Assembly: GCF_014903745.1 (NCBI RefSeq)
Contig: NZ_JACVXA010000003.1
Span: 1 to 64,000, forward strand
Direction of reading: 5' to 3'
Length of the DNA: 64,000 bases
Source: Mangrovicoccus algicola
Lineage (GTDB): Bacteria > Pseudomonadota > Alphaproteobacteria > Rhodobacterales > Rhodobacteraceae
Shown here: positions 8,839 to 17,035 of the stretch, piece by piece
Position numbering within the stretch: the first letter of the stretch is position 1
Layout of the letters: every line of letters starts with the position of its first letter
Position numbers and translations under genes: made by a program
Notes under the pieces: generated by a model
What the model was told of the DNA's origin: nothing
Database searches by the model: none
The model's input: only the letters and a program-made list of their open reading frames with translations

Positions 8839-10020
8839 ATGATCGCCCAGCCGCCGCGCCTTCTTCCCGTCTCGTTTCCCGTCATCCTGGCGGTGAGCGG
8901 GTCGCACCTGGTCAATGACCTGATCCAGTTCCTCCTTCCCGCGCTCTATCCGGTGCTGAAGCCGCAATACGGGCTGAGCTATTTCCAGCTGGGGCTGCTG
9001 ACCCTGGCGCAGCAGATCACCGCCTGCGTCCTCCAGCCCGTCCTGGGGCTTTATGGCGACCTGCGGCCCAAGCCGCGGATGCTGGCGCTCTCCATGGCGG
9101 TGGTCGCCGCGGGGGTCGTCCTGCTGGCCGTCGCGGGGTCCTTCGCGCTGCTTCTGCTGGCGGCCACCGTGCTGGGGATCGGCTCGGCGCTGTTTCATCC
9201 CGAGGCCTCGCGGATCTGCCGCATGGCCTCGGGCGGGCGCTACGGGCTGGCGCAGTCCAGCTTCCAGGTCGGCGGCAATGCCGGGACCGCGCTGGGGCCG
9301 CTGGCGGCGGCGATGATCGTGCTGCCGCTGGGACAGGCCAGCACCGTCTGGTTCGGGTTGCTGGCCGTCGCCTCGGTCATGGTCCTGCTGCGGGTGGGGG
9401 GTTGGGTCGTTCAGCATCACGCCACCATCCGCGCCGCCGGAACCGCGGGGGCCGCCGCCCCCGCCCTGCCGCGCGCCCGGCTGATCCTGTCCTTCGCGGT
9501 GATCGGCGCGCTGCTGCTGAGCAAGTTCGTCTATGTCGAGACCTTCAAGGCCTATTACGCCTTCTTCCTGATCGAACGCTTCGGGCTGGGCATCGGCGCG
9601 GCGCAGGGGCTGTTGTTCGTGTTCCTGGCCGCGGTGGCCTTCGGCACCTTCGCCGGCGGGCCGCTGGGCGACCGGATCGGGCGCAAGCGGGTCATCTGGG
9701 GCTCGATTCTCGGCGCGCTGCCCTTCGCGGCCGCCCTGCCCTTCGCCTCGCTCTGGGGGGCGGTGGCGCTGAGCATCGCGGTGGGGCTGGTGCTGTCCTC
9801 GGCCTTCTCGGCGATCGTGGTCTATGCCCAGGAGCTGATGCCGCACCGGGTCGGCATGGTCGCGGGCTTCGTCTTCGGCTTCGCCTTCGGGATCGGCGCG
9901 CTGGGGGCGGCGGCGCTGGGGGCGCTGGCCGACCGGATCGGGATGGAGCAGGTTTTCGCGCTCTTGCCGCTGCTGCTGCTTCTGGGGCTGCTGACCGCGC
10001 TGCTGCCCGAACGCGGCTGA
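8839..10020 (+). CDS. MFS exporter, fosmidomycin-resistance (Fsr) type
   Basis: A 393-aa major facilitator with 12 hydrophobic segments. The opening SHLVNDLIQFLLPALYPVL is characteristic of Fsr-like proteins: an early Asn-Asp in the first helix and no long N-terminal domain. GDLRPKPRML after helix 2 and GDRIGRKR in the second half are the MFS loop motifs. It probably exports a drug or small metabolite from the cytoplasm. The divergent LysR gene is the likely regulator. The natural substrate cannot be read from the sequence. Confidence 0.85.
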   Translation: MIAQPPRLLPVSFPVILAVSGSHLVNDLIQFLLPALYPVLKPQYGLSYFQLGLLTLAQQITACVLQPVLGLYGDLRPKPRMLALSMAVVAAGVVLLAVAGSFALLLLAATVLGIGSALFHPEASRICRMASGGRYGLAQSSFQVGGNAGTALGPLAAAMIVLPLGQASTVWFGLLAVASVMVLLRVGGWVVQHHATIRAAGTAGAAAPALPRARLILSFAVIGALLLSKFVYVETFKAYYAFFLIERFGLGIGAAQGLLFVFLAAVAFGTFAGGPLGDRIGRKRVIWGSILGALPFAAALPFASLWGAVALSIAVGLVLSSAFSAIVVYAQELMPHRVGMVAGFVFGFAFGIGALGAAALGALADRIGMEQVFALLPLLLLLGLLTALLPERG

Positions 10021-10076
10021 GCGCCGGGGGCGGGGGGATCTTCGGGAAATTGCTCCGCCCCAATTTGTTCGTTTCA

Positions 10077-10084
10077 CAATATTG
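10077..10084. promoter_or_regulatory. CAATATTG palindrome in an AT-rich promoter patch
   Basis: A perfect 8-bp palindrome sits in the only AT-rich stretch (about 10060-10090) of the gap before the TRAP operon, about 90 bp upstream of the dctP start. It may be an operator or part of the promoter; the assignment is weak. Confidence 0.25.
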
Positions 10085-10174
10085 CAAGTTCCCCCGTCCC
10101 GTGGCAACTAACCGCTTCCGCGACCCCGCCCCCATTGCCGGAGCGGCCGCGACCGAGGAGTCTGGGAGGACAGA

Positions 10175-11179
10175 ATGACTTTCGCGAAACTGGGCGGCAC
10201 CGCCCTGGCCACCGTGCTCGCAGGGGCGGTGATGATCGGCACGGCAGGGGCGGAAACCCTGCGCCTGTCGCAGAACACGGGCGACACCACCACCTGGCAG
10301 AAGGGCGCCGAGAAATTCGGCGAGCTGATCTCGGAGGCCACGGGCGGTGAGATCGAGGTGCGGGTTTTCCCCAACGCCCAGCTGGCAGGCGGCGACCAGA
10401 TGCGCCAGGCCGAGATGGTCGGGCGCGGCGCGCTGGACCTGGTGGTGACCTCGGCGATCAACGTCACGCCGCTGGTGCCCGAGATGGCCGCCTTCTCGCT
10501 GCCCTATCTCTATGCCGATTACGACCAGGTCGACGCCACCACCCAGGGCGCGCCGGGCGAGACCCTGGCCGGCATCCTGGCCGAGAAGGGCATCATCGTC
10601 CTGGCCTGGGGCGAGAACGGGTTCCGCGAGGTCACCAACAATCTCCGCCCGATCCAGGCGCCCGAGGACATGAAGGGCCTCAACATGCGCGTCGCGGGGC
10701 CGATGTATATCGACGTGATGAACGCGCTCGGCGCCAATCCGCAGCAGATGCAGTGGTCCGAGACCCTCACCGCGCTGCAGCAGGGCGTGGTCGACGGGCA
10801 GGAAAACCCGATCGGCGCGGTGATCATCCCGCAGCAGGTCTACGAGATGCAGAAATACATGACGACCTGGCATTACTCGTACGACCCGATCTTCCTGGGC
10901 ATCAGCCAGAAGAAATGGGACGGCTACGACGCCGAGACGCAGCAGAAGCTGCGCGCGGCGGCCCAGGAGGCCATGGCGTGGCAGCGCCAGATCAGCCGCG
11001 AGGCCACCGCCTCGGGCATCGAGTTCCTGCGCGAGAAGGGCATGGAGGTGCATGAACCCTCCGCCGAGGAACTGGCCGCCTTCAAGGAGGCGACCCAGCC
11101 CGCCTTCGACGCCTGGGCGGCCAAGGTCGGCCCCGAGCTGGTCCAGTCCTTCCAGACCGCCATCGACGGCGCGAACTGA
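10175..11179 (+). CDS. dctP: TRAP transporter substrate-binding protein DctP
   Basis: A 334-aa periplasmic binding protein with a Sec signal (about residues 1-26, ending GTAGA). DctP-family features are present: a helix-forming WQKGAEKFGELI segment, NMRVAGP with the Arg that normally pairs with the substrate carboxylate, and QQGVVDGQENPI in the hinge region. GGGAGGAC precedes the ATG. It is the first gene of dctP-dctQ-dctM-SDR. Substrates are organic or sugar acids; the neighbouring SDR and lactonases suggest a sugar acid, which is only context. Confidence 0.9.
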   Translation: MTFAKLGGTALATVLAGAVMIGTAGAETLRLSQNTGDTTTWQKGAEKFGELISEATGGEIEVRVFPNAQLAGGDQMRQAEMVGRGALDLVVTSAINVTPLVPEMAAFSLPYLYADYDQVDATTQGAPGETLAGILAEKGIIVLAWGENGFREVTNNLRPIQAPEDMKGLNMRVAGPMYIDVMNALGANPQQMQWSETLTALQQGVVDGQENPIGAVIIPQQVYEMQKYMTTWHYSYDPIFLGISQKKWDGYDAETQQKLRAAAQEAMAWQRQISREATASGIEFLREKGMEVHEPSAEELAAFKEATQPAFDAWAAKVGPELVQSFQTAIDGAN

Positions 11180-11186
11180 ACCCCCG

Positions 11187-11218
11187 CAGGCGGGGGCGCC
11201 CCGGGCGGCCCCCGCCTG
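11187..11218. repeat. Intercistronic hairpin between dctP and dctQ
   Basis: An 11-bp stem (CAGGCGGGGGC at 11187-11197 with GCCCCCGCCTG at 11208-11218) encloses a 10-base loop. It has no T tract. It probably lowers read-through into dctQM or protects the dctP message from 3' decay. Confidence 0.5.
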
Positions 11219-11241
11219 CCTGTCGAGCATCCGGAGGGGCC

Positions 11242-11730
11242 ATGGCCTTCATCTTGCGCGAGGCCGAGAAGATCATCTGCGCGGTGCTCTTCCTGGCCAT
11301 GACGTTTCTCGGCTTTGCCAATGTGGTCGTGCGCTACGGCACGCATTACTCGCTGGCCGCCACGGAGGAGCTGCTGACCAACGGCTTCCTGCTGCTGACC
11401 GTCTTCGGCGCGGCGATCGCGGCGCGGCGCGGCGAGCATCTGGCCGTGGGGCTGGTCCATGACCTGCTGCCGCCTGCGGCACAGCGCGCCGTGCTGGTCC
11501 TGTCGGTACTGGCCTCCGCCCTGCTCCTGGCGATGTCGGCCTGGTTCTCCTGGCAGGCGATGACCAACCTGATGGGCAACGGCATGCGCTCCTACGGGCT
11601 GCAGATCCCGGCCTGGTACTACCAGGCGGCGGTGCCCTTCGGCTTTGCGCTGGTGCTGATCCGCTACCTGCAGCACGCGCATGAGGTCTGGCAGGGCCGC
11701 GCCGGCGACGAGGTGATCCCCGATGCATGA
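11242..11730 (+). CDS. dctQ: TRAP transporter small membrane subunit DctQ
   Basis: A 162-aa protein with four hydrophobic segments in the DctQ pattern: FLGFANVVVRYG in helix 1, a loop with TEELLTNGFLLL, and ARRGEHLAVGLV leading into helix 3. GGAGGGGC precedes the ATG. Its end overlaps the dctM start by 8 bp, so the two are translationally coupled. It pairs with DctM in the inner membrane to dock the loaded DctP. Confidence 0.88.
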   Translation: MAFILREAEKIICAVLFLAMTFLGFANVVVRYGTHYSLAATEELLTNGFLLLTVFGAAIAARRGEHLAVGLVHDLLPPAAQRAVLVLSVLASALLLAMSAWFSWQAMTNLMGNGMRSYGLQIPAWYYQAAVPFGFALVLIRYLQHAHEVWQGRAGDEVIPDA

Positions 11731-13051
11731 CCTGATCCCCGGACTTCCCGCGGGCACCGAGATGGTGATCCTGTTCTTCCTGCTCCTGGCGCTGCGCGTG
11801 CCGGTGGCCTTCTCGCTAGGGCTCTCGGCGATCTACGCGATGTGGCAGATGGGCTTCGGGCTGGAGCTGGCGGGCGACCTGATCGCCACCGGCATCACCA
11901 AGTTCTCCCTGCTGGCGATCCCGTTCTTCATCCTGGCGGGCACGCTGATGGGATCGCTGGGCATCGCCGAGCGGATGATCCGGTTCTTCCGCGTGCTGAT
12001 CGGCGGCACGCCGGGCGGGATGGGCGTCGTCGGCACCGTGGTCTGCCTGTTCTGGGGCGCGGTCAGCGGCTCGGGCCCGGCCTCGGTCGCGGCGATCGGG
12101 CCGATGATCATCAAGGGGATGGAGGAGGACGGCTATCCGCGCGCCTATGCCGCCGGGCTGGTCTGCACCGGCGCGGCGCTGTCCATCGTCATCCCGCCCT
12201 CGATCGGGCTGGTGATCTACGGGGTGATCGCCGAGACCTCGATTTCCCAGCTGTTCCTGGCCGCGATCCTGCCGGGGCTGTTCATGGGGCTGACCATGCT
12301 GGTGACGCTGCCCTTCGCCAAGCCGCGCGGGACGGGGCGGGCGGCGCTGGAGCGGCTGAGCCCCATGCCCCATGCCGACCGGCCCTATGGCCGCAGGCTA
12401 TGGCTGTCCTTCCGCGAAAGCTTCTGGGGGCTGATGACCCCCGTGGTGATCCTGGGCGGCATCTATTCGGGCATCTTCACCCCCACCGAGGCGGCGCTGG
12501 TGGCGACGGTCTATGCCCTGCTGGTGGGCGGGCTGGTCTACCGCACGCTGACCATCGCGGGGCTCTACCGGTCGCTCGGCGATGCGGCGGCCTCCTCGGC
12601 GACGGTGATGCTGGTGGTCGCCTATGCCAGCCTCTTCGGCTGGGTGGTGACGGTCGAGGACCTGGTGGGCAGCTATTCCGGCGCGCTGCTGGGCCTGTCG
12701 GGCAACGAGGCGGTGATCCTGCTGGTCATCATGGCGATCCTGCTGATCGCCGGGATGTTCATGGACGCGGTCACGGTGATGTTCATCTGCCTGCCGATCT
12801 TCATGCCGGTGGTGCATGAACTGGCCTGGAACCCGGTCTGGTTCGGGGTGCTGGTCATGGTCAACCTGGCCATCGGGCTGATCACCCCGCCGGTGGGCAT
12901 CAACCTCTATGTCGCGGCCAATGTCACCCGCCTGCCGATCGAGCGCATCGCCCGCGGGGCCCTGCCCTTCCTGCTGGTCAGCCTCGCGGGGCTGGCGGTG
13001 ATCGGGCTGGTGCCGCAGCTTTCCCTGGCCCTGCTCGGGGCCGCAGACTGA
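11723..13051 (+). CDS. dctM: TRAP transporter large membrane subunit DctM
   Basis: A 442-aa membrane protein with about 12 helices. It has the usual DctM motifs: PFFILAGTLMG, GSGPASVAAIG in the re-entrant loop, PPSIGLVIYG, GIFTPTEAA, and LITPPVGINLYV near the end. It is the ion-coupled channel subunit and works with DctQ and DctP of the same operon. Length is normal. Ten bases separate it from the downstream SDR, so the SDR is probably cotranscribed. Confidence 0.9.
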   Translation: MHDLIPGLPAGTEMVILFFLLLALRVPVAFSLGLSAIYAMWQMGFGLELAGDLIATGITKFSLLAIPFFILAGTLMGSLGIAERMIRFFRVLIGGTPGGMGVVGTVVCLFWGAVSGSGPASVAAIGPMIIKGMEEDGYPRAYAAGLVCTGAALSIVIPPSIGLVIYGVIAETSISQLFLAAILPGLFMGLTMLVTLPFAKPRGTGRAALERLSPMPHADRPYGRRLWLSFRESFWGLMTPVVILGGIYSGIFTPTEAALVATVYALLVGGLVYRTLTIAGLYRSLGDAAASSATVMLVVAYASLFGWVVTVEDLVGSYSGALLGLSGNEAVILLVIMAILLIAGMFMDAVTVMFICLPIFMPVVHELAWNPVWFGVLVMVNLAIGLITPPVGINLYVAANVTRLPIERIARGALPFLLVSLAGLAVIGLVPQLSLALLGAAD

Positions 13052-13061
13052 GGACGGGCGC

Positions 13062-13814
13062 ATGACCCAGAAAACAGCCATCGTCACCGGCGCCGCGCGC
13101 GGCATCGGCCTGGCCACCACGCGGCAATTCCTGGCCCGGGGGCACCGCGTGGCGATGATCGACCGCGACGCGGCGGCCCTGGCGGAGGCGGCCGAAGGGC
13201 TCGACGGCGTGCTGCCGGTGGTCTGCGACGTGTCGGATCCCGATGCGGTGGCGGCGATGACCGCCGAGGCGGCGGGCGCCTTCGGGCGGATCGACGCGCT
13301 GGTCAACAATGCGGGCGTCGCCGATTTCGGCCCGATCGAGGCCACGGATTTCGCCCGCTGGCGCGAGGTGATGGCGACCAACCTCGACGGCGTGTTCCTG
13401 TGTTCGCAGGCGGCGATCCCGCATCTGCGCGAAACGCGGGGCGCGATCGTCAACATCGCCTCGATCTCGGGGCTGCGCGCCTCGACCCTGCGCGTGGCCT
13501 ACGGCACCTCCAAGGCGGCGGTGATCCACCTGACCATGCAGCAGGCCGCCGAGCTGGGCGAATACGGCATCCGCGCCAATTGCGTGGCGCCCGGCCCGGT
13601 GCGCACCAAGCTGGCCATGGCGGTGCATTCGCCGCAGATCATCGCCGCCTATCACGACGCGATCCCGCTGAACCGCTACGGCTCGGAGGACGAAATCGCC
13701 TCGGTCATCACCTTCCTCTGCTCGGAGGCGGCCAGCTATGTCACCGGCCAGACCATTGCCTCGGATGGCGGGTTCCAGGCGACGGGGGTGGGCCTGCCGG
13801 CCCTGCGCGGCTGA
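13062..13814 (+). CDS. Short-chain dehydrogenase/reductase
   Basis: A 250-aa classical SDR of the cytoplasm. The cofactor loop is TGAARGIG (9-16) and D34 after beta-2 suggests NAD(H). NNAG follows at 82-85, and the catalytic S134, Y147 and K151 (YGTSK) are present. It is the last gene of the TRAP operon and converges on the lactonase gene cluster. Likely roles are oxidation of an imported sugar or sugar acid, or of a 2-keto-3-deoxy acid in the neighbouring deoxy-sugar pathway; the sequence does not decide. Annotation as FabG would be misleading here. Confidence 0.82.
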   Translation: MTQKTAIVTGAARGIGLATTRQFLARGHRVAMIDRDAAALAEAAEGLDGVLPVVCDVSDPDAVAAMTAEAAGAFGRIDALVNNAGVADFGPIEATDFARWREVMATNLDGVFLCSQAAIPHLRETRGAIVNIASISGLRASTLRVAYGTSKAAVIHLTMQQAAELGEYGIRANCVAPGPVRTKLAMAVHSPQIIAAYHDAIPLNRYGSEDEIASVITFLCSEAASYVTGQTIASDGGFQATGVGLPALRG

Positions 13815-13833
13815 GCCCCGCCCTGCCCCGGCC

Positions 13834-14763
13834 TCAGGGCCGGGCGCCGCGGCACCAGGGCTCCGCCCCCTGCGCATCGACGAAAAGGCGATAGACGCCG
13901 GTCGTCGCGGTGATGAACAGCGTCCGCCCCCGCGGCCCGCCGAAGGCCAGGTTCGATACCCTCTCGGGCACCAGGACCTTGCCCAGCAGGTCCCCGTCGG
14001 GGGCGAAGCACTGCACCCCGTCCAGCGCGGAGGTCCACAGATTGCCCTCGGCATCCACCCGGAACCCGTCGGGGAAGCCCGCATCGACCTCGCAGGCGAT
14101 GCCGTCATCGACCGGCCCCGCCGCCGTCATGCGGAACCGCCGGATCACCGGCGCGACGGAGGGATCATGGCTGCGCCCGCTCTCGGCGACATAGAGAAGG
14201 CTTTCATCGGGCGAGAAGGCAAGGCCGTTGGGCTGGGTGAAATCGGTGATCATCGCCTCAACCGCACCATCCGGGGCAATGCGGTAGACATGGCGGCCCG
14301 GCTGCTCGGGCTCCGCGCGGTAGCCCTCGAAGCTCGACAGGATGCCATAGGTCGGATCGGTGAACCACACGGCGCCGTCGGAGGCGACCACCAGGTCATT
14401 GGGCGAATTCAGCCGTCGCCCCCCGTGGCTGTCGGCCAGCACGGTGATGCGCCCGTCGGGTTCGGTCCGGGCCACGTCGCGGCTCCCGTGGCGGCAGGAG
14501 ACCAGCCGCCCCTGCCGGTCGCGGGTATGGCCATTGGCGAAGCCCGAGGCGCCGCGGAACAGGCTGACCCCGTCCGCCTCGCTCCAGCGCATCACCCGTT
14601 CGGAGGGAATGTCGCTGAACAGCAGGCAGCCATGGTCGCCGAACCAGACCGGCCCCTCGACCCAGGTGAATCCGCCGGCGATCCGTTCCAGCGGCGCGGT
14701 GCGGTGCACGAGACGGCGGAACCGGTCATCGGCGTAATGCAGGTGGTCGGGCAGCAGGCTCAT
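13834..14763 (-). CDS. SMP-30/gluconolactonase-family sugar lactonase
   Basis: A 309-aa six-bladed propeller lactonase. Metal-site landmarks are E36 in VEGPVW, N119-D123 in LNSPNDL and N179 in QPNGLAF. It lacks a signal peptide, so it is cytoplasmic. It would open a sugar-1,4- or 1,5-lactone to the aldonate. It is the last of three minus-strand genes (amidohydrolase, mutarotase, this gene), with about 36 bp between it and the mutarotase. A second, unrelated lactonase-like enzyme is encoded two genes upstream. Confidence 0.85.
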   Translation of the reverse strand: MSLLPDHLHYADDRFRRLVHRTAPLERIAGGFTWVEGPVWFGDHGCLLFSDIPSERVMRWSEADGVSLFRGASGFANGHTRDRQGRLVSCRHGSRDVARTEPDGRITVLADSHGGRRLNSPNDLVVASDGAVWFTDPTYGILSSFEGYRAEPEQPGRHVYRIAPDGAVEAMITDFTQPNGLAFSPDESLLYVAESGRSHDPSVAPVIRRFRMTAAGPVDDGIACEVDAGFPDGFRVDAEGNLWTSALDGVQCFAPDGDLLGKVLVPERVSNLAFGGPRGRTLFITATTGVYRLFVDAQGAEPWCRGARP

Positions 14764-14799
14764 CGGCAGGGGCTCCTTTCGCGGAGGCAGGGACAGGGG

Positions 14800-15129
14800 T
14801 CAGTCAAGGTGGAACACCTCCTCCATCGGCGCCCACCATTCGCCCTCCGCCCGGCTGTCCAGCGGGCGCTGCATCGGCCCGCAGACCGCCCACCAGTCCC
14901 GCGTCACCGGATCGGCGGCGATGGCGGCGCTGTCCGCGGCGAAATCCGTGCCGCGATATTCCCAGTAGCCGAACATCACCATCTCGGGTTCGCGCAGGAA
15001 GATCGAGTAATTGGTGATGTTCGAGGCGCGCAGCCGCTCCAGCACGGCAGGCCAGGCATCGGCATGAAGACGCCGGTATTCGGCCACATGCTCCGGCGCC
15101 AGGCCGATCATCATTCCCATCCGCTGCAT
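14800..15129 (-). CDS. L-rhamnose/L-fucose mutarotase (RhaM-like)
   Basis: A 109-aa protein, the usual size for the RhaM family, which interconverts alpha and beta anomers of deoxyhexoses. It shows the conserved ITNYSIFLREPEMVMFGY core, an early HADAWPAVL segment and the closing WWAPMEEVFHLD. The ATG at 15129 follows GGGGAGG and sits one base after the stop of the upstream amidohydrolase gene, so the two are coupled. It feeds the correct anomer to the adjacent aldose dehydrogenase. Whether fucose or rhamnose is preferred cannot be read. Confidence 0.85.
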   Translation of the reverse strand: MQRMGMMIGLAPEHVAEYRRLHADAWPAVLERLRASNITNYSIFLREPEMVMFGYWEYRGTDFAADSAAIAADPVTRDWWAVCGPMQRPLDSRAEGEWWAPMEEVFHLD

Positions 15130-15130
15130 C

Positions 15131-15958
15131 TCACGCCTCCCCGATGCCATAGAACCGCGCCGCCGTTCCGGAAAACAGCGCCTGCCGTTCCGCCGGGGAC
15201 AGATCCGCCGCCAGGGCCTGTGCCGCCCGGTGCCAGCCGCCGTAATCGCCGGCCAGATGCAGCACCGGCCAGTCGCTGCCCCACATCACCCGCCCGGCCC
15301 CGAAACACGCCAGGACATGGTCGAAGACGGGGCGGAAATCCTCCGCCTGCCAGCCCGGCCCCCATTCCGTCGCCAGTCCCGAGAGCTTGCAGAAGACCCT
15401 GGGATGCCGCGCCAGCGCCGCCATGCCGCCGCGCCAGTCATCGCCGGGATCGCCGTCCCGGAACACCGGCTTGGCACAATGGTCGATCACCAGCGGCAGA
15501 TCGGGCAGCCGCGCCGCCAGATCGCCGATCACCCCCAGATGGCGCGGCGTGACCAGCGCATCCAGCCGCAGACCCGCCGCCGCCACCGCCTCCAGCCCCG
15601 CCAGGACCTGCGGGTGCAGGATCCAGTCCGTCGCCACGATATCCTGCAGCATGGGGCGGATCCCCCGCAGCCGCGGATGCGCGATCCGCGCCAGCTGCGC
15701 GGGCACGTCGCCCTCCAGGTCGACCCAGCCCACCACCGCGCGGATCTGCGGCGTCGCATCGGCCAGCGACAACAGGAACTCGGTCTCCGCCAGCGTGGGC
15801 GCCGCCTGCACCGCCACCGTGCCCGTCACCCCCGCCGCACGGGCCAAAGGCGCCAGATCCGCAGGCAGCAGGTCGCGCCGGATCGCCGCCACGCCGTCAT
15901 CCATCCAGCCGTAATCCCCCCGGCCGATCCGCCAGTAATGCTGATGCGCGTCGATCAC
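15131..15958 (-). CDS. Amidohydrolase-family sugar lactonase (fucono-/rhamnonolactonase-like)
   Basis: A 275-aa TIM-barrel hydrolase of the amidohydrolase-2 family. The metal motif is DAHQHYW (H5, H7), with IDHCAKP in the middle and WGSDWPVL carrying the late Asp. This subfamily includes L-fucono-1,5-lactone and L-rhamnono-lactone hydrolases. It is the first gene of the three-gene minus operon and starts opposite the aldose dehydrogenase, with an operator copy in the shared 99-bp gap. Hydrolysis of the lactone made by that dehydrogenase is the best guess. Confidence 0.8.
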   Translation of the reverse strand: MIDAHQHYWRIGRGDYGWMDDGVAAIRRDLLPADLAPLARAAGVTGTVAVQAAPTLAETEFLLSLADATPQIRAVVGWVDLEGDVPAQLARIAHPRLRGIRPMLQDIVATDWILHPQVLAGLEAVAAAGLRLDALVTPRHLGVIGDLAARLPDLPLVIDHCAKPVFRDGDPGDDWRGGMAALARHPRVFCKLSGLATEWGPGWQAEDFRPVFDHVLACFGAGRVMWGSDWPVLHLAGDYGGWHRAAQALAADLSPAERQALFSGTAARFYGIGEA

Positions 15959-15981
15959 GCCAACTCCCCCCTTGCCAGCAC

Positions 15982-15998
15982 TTTGTACTAAATAATAA
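15982..15998. promoter_or_regulatory. Operator copy 1: TTTGTACTAAATAATAA
   Basis: This 17-mer sits in the 99-bp gap between the divergent amidohydrolase and aldose dehydrogenase genes. It matches two 17-mers in the promoter region of the GntR gene and ABC operon 2 kb away (17972-17988 and 18020-18036) at 15 of 17 and 14 of 17 positions. It is an AT-rich island in GC-rich DNA and is probably bound by the GntR protein encoded at 17027-17929. Confidence 0.7.
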
Positions 15999-16057
15999 CG
16001 TACACGTCAGAGGCGCCGTCAACCGCAATTCCGCCGGAGGGGCGCAGGGAGGCCAGG

Positions 16058-17023
16058 ATGAAGACCCGCCATATCGGACGCACCGGACTGGAGGTGAGCG
16101 AGATCGCCTTCGGCTGTGCGAGCATCGGCAACCTGTATCGCGAGGTGACGGAGGCAGAGGCGCAGGCCGTGCTGGACGCCGCATGGGAGGCGGGCATCCG
16201 CTATTTCGACACGGCACCGCATTACGGGCGCGGCCTGTCGGAAATGCGGCTGGGCCGGTTCCTGGCCGACAAGCCCGGCGCGGTGATCTCCACCAAGGTG
16301 GGGCGGCTGCTGTCGCCCGCGCGCAGCCCCATTGCCGAGGCTGACGGCTATGTCCGCCCCGCGCAGAACGACATGCGCTACGACTATTCCGGCGACGGGA
16401 TCGAGGAAAGCCTGGAGCAGAGCTGCGAACGGCTGGGGCGCAGCGGCGTCGACATCCTCTATGTCCACGATATCGGCGCCTATACCCATGGCGCCGCCAA
16501 TGAGGCGCATATGGAGGCTTTCCTCGGCTCGGGCTATGCGCGGCTGCGGCGGATGAAGGAACAGGGGCGGATCCATGCCTTCGGGCTGGGGGTGAACGAG
16601 AACGAGGTCTGCCTGCAGGTGATGCGCGAGGCGGGTCCGCTGGACGTGATCCTTCTGGCCGGGCGGCTGACGCTTCTGGACCGCTCGGCCGAGGCGGCGC
16701 TGGTCCCGGCCTGCCGCGCGGCGGGCACCAGCCTGGTGCTGGGGGGCGTGTTCAATTCCGGCATCCTCGCCACCGGCCCCGTCCCCGGCGCCACCTATGA
16801 TTACGGTCCCGCCCCGGGGGAGGTGCTGGAGCGCGTCGCGGATCTGCAGGCGCGCGCCGGGGCGCAGGGCCTGCCGCTGGCCACCGCCGCGCTGCATTTC
16901 GCGATGCGCCATCCGGCAACGGCCGCGGTGTTGCTGGGCACGGCCAAGCCCGCCAGCCTCAGGCGCAATCTCGACGCCCTTGCCACCGCCATGCCTGCGG
17001 GCGCGGAGGCGGCGCTGGCCTGA
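16058..17023 (+). CDS. Aldo/keto reductase, L-fucose (D-threo-aldose) dehydrogenase-like
   Basis: A 321-aa AKR with the catalytic tetrad D51, Y56 (FDTAPHYGRG), K80 and H137 (YVHDIG). The YGRGLSEMRLGRFL segment and the later IGAYTHG stretch resemble D-threo-aldose 1-dehydrogenases, which oxidise L-fucose or L-galactose at C1 to the lactone with NAD(P). Two lactonases, a mutarotase and a dehydratase in the same operator-linked locus support this. GGGGCGCAGGGAGGCC lies upstream of the ATG. The gene ends 3 bp from the convergent GntR gene, inside a hairpin. Confidence 0.83.
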   Translation: MKTRHIGRTGLEVSEIAFGCASIGNLYREVTEAEAQAVLDAAWEAGIRYFDTAPHYGRGLSEMRLGRFLADKPGAVISTKVGRLLSPARSPIAEADGYVRPAQNDMRYDYSGDGIEESLEQSCERLGRSGVDILYVHDIGAYTHGAANEAHMEAFLGSGYARLRRMKEQGRIHAFGLGVNENEVCLQVMREAGPLDVILLAGRLTLLDRSAEAALVPACRAAGTSLVLGGVFNSGILATGPVPGATYDYGPAPGEVLERVADLQARAGAQGLPLATAALHFAMRHPATAAVLLGTAKPASLRRNLDALATAMPAGAEAALA

Positions 17024-17035
17024 ACCTCAGGCCAG
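17015..17035. terminator. Hairpin spanning both convergent stop codons
   Basis: CTGGCCTGA (17015-17023) and TCAGGCCAG (17027-17035) form a perfect 9-bp stem with a 3-base loop. The stop codon of the aldose dehydrogenase is in one arm and the stop codon of the GntR gene in the other. It could act on both transcripts; no T tract is present. Confidence 0.5.

Noticed and set aside
13062-13814. Annotation of the SDR as the fatty-acid enzyme FabG
   Set aside because: The catalytic triad is generic to SDRs, and the gene is the last of a TRAP operon next to sugar lactonases, so a sugar or sugar-acid substrate is more likely.
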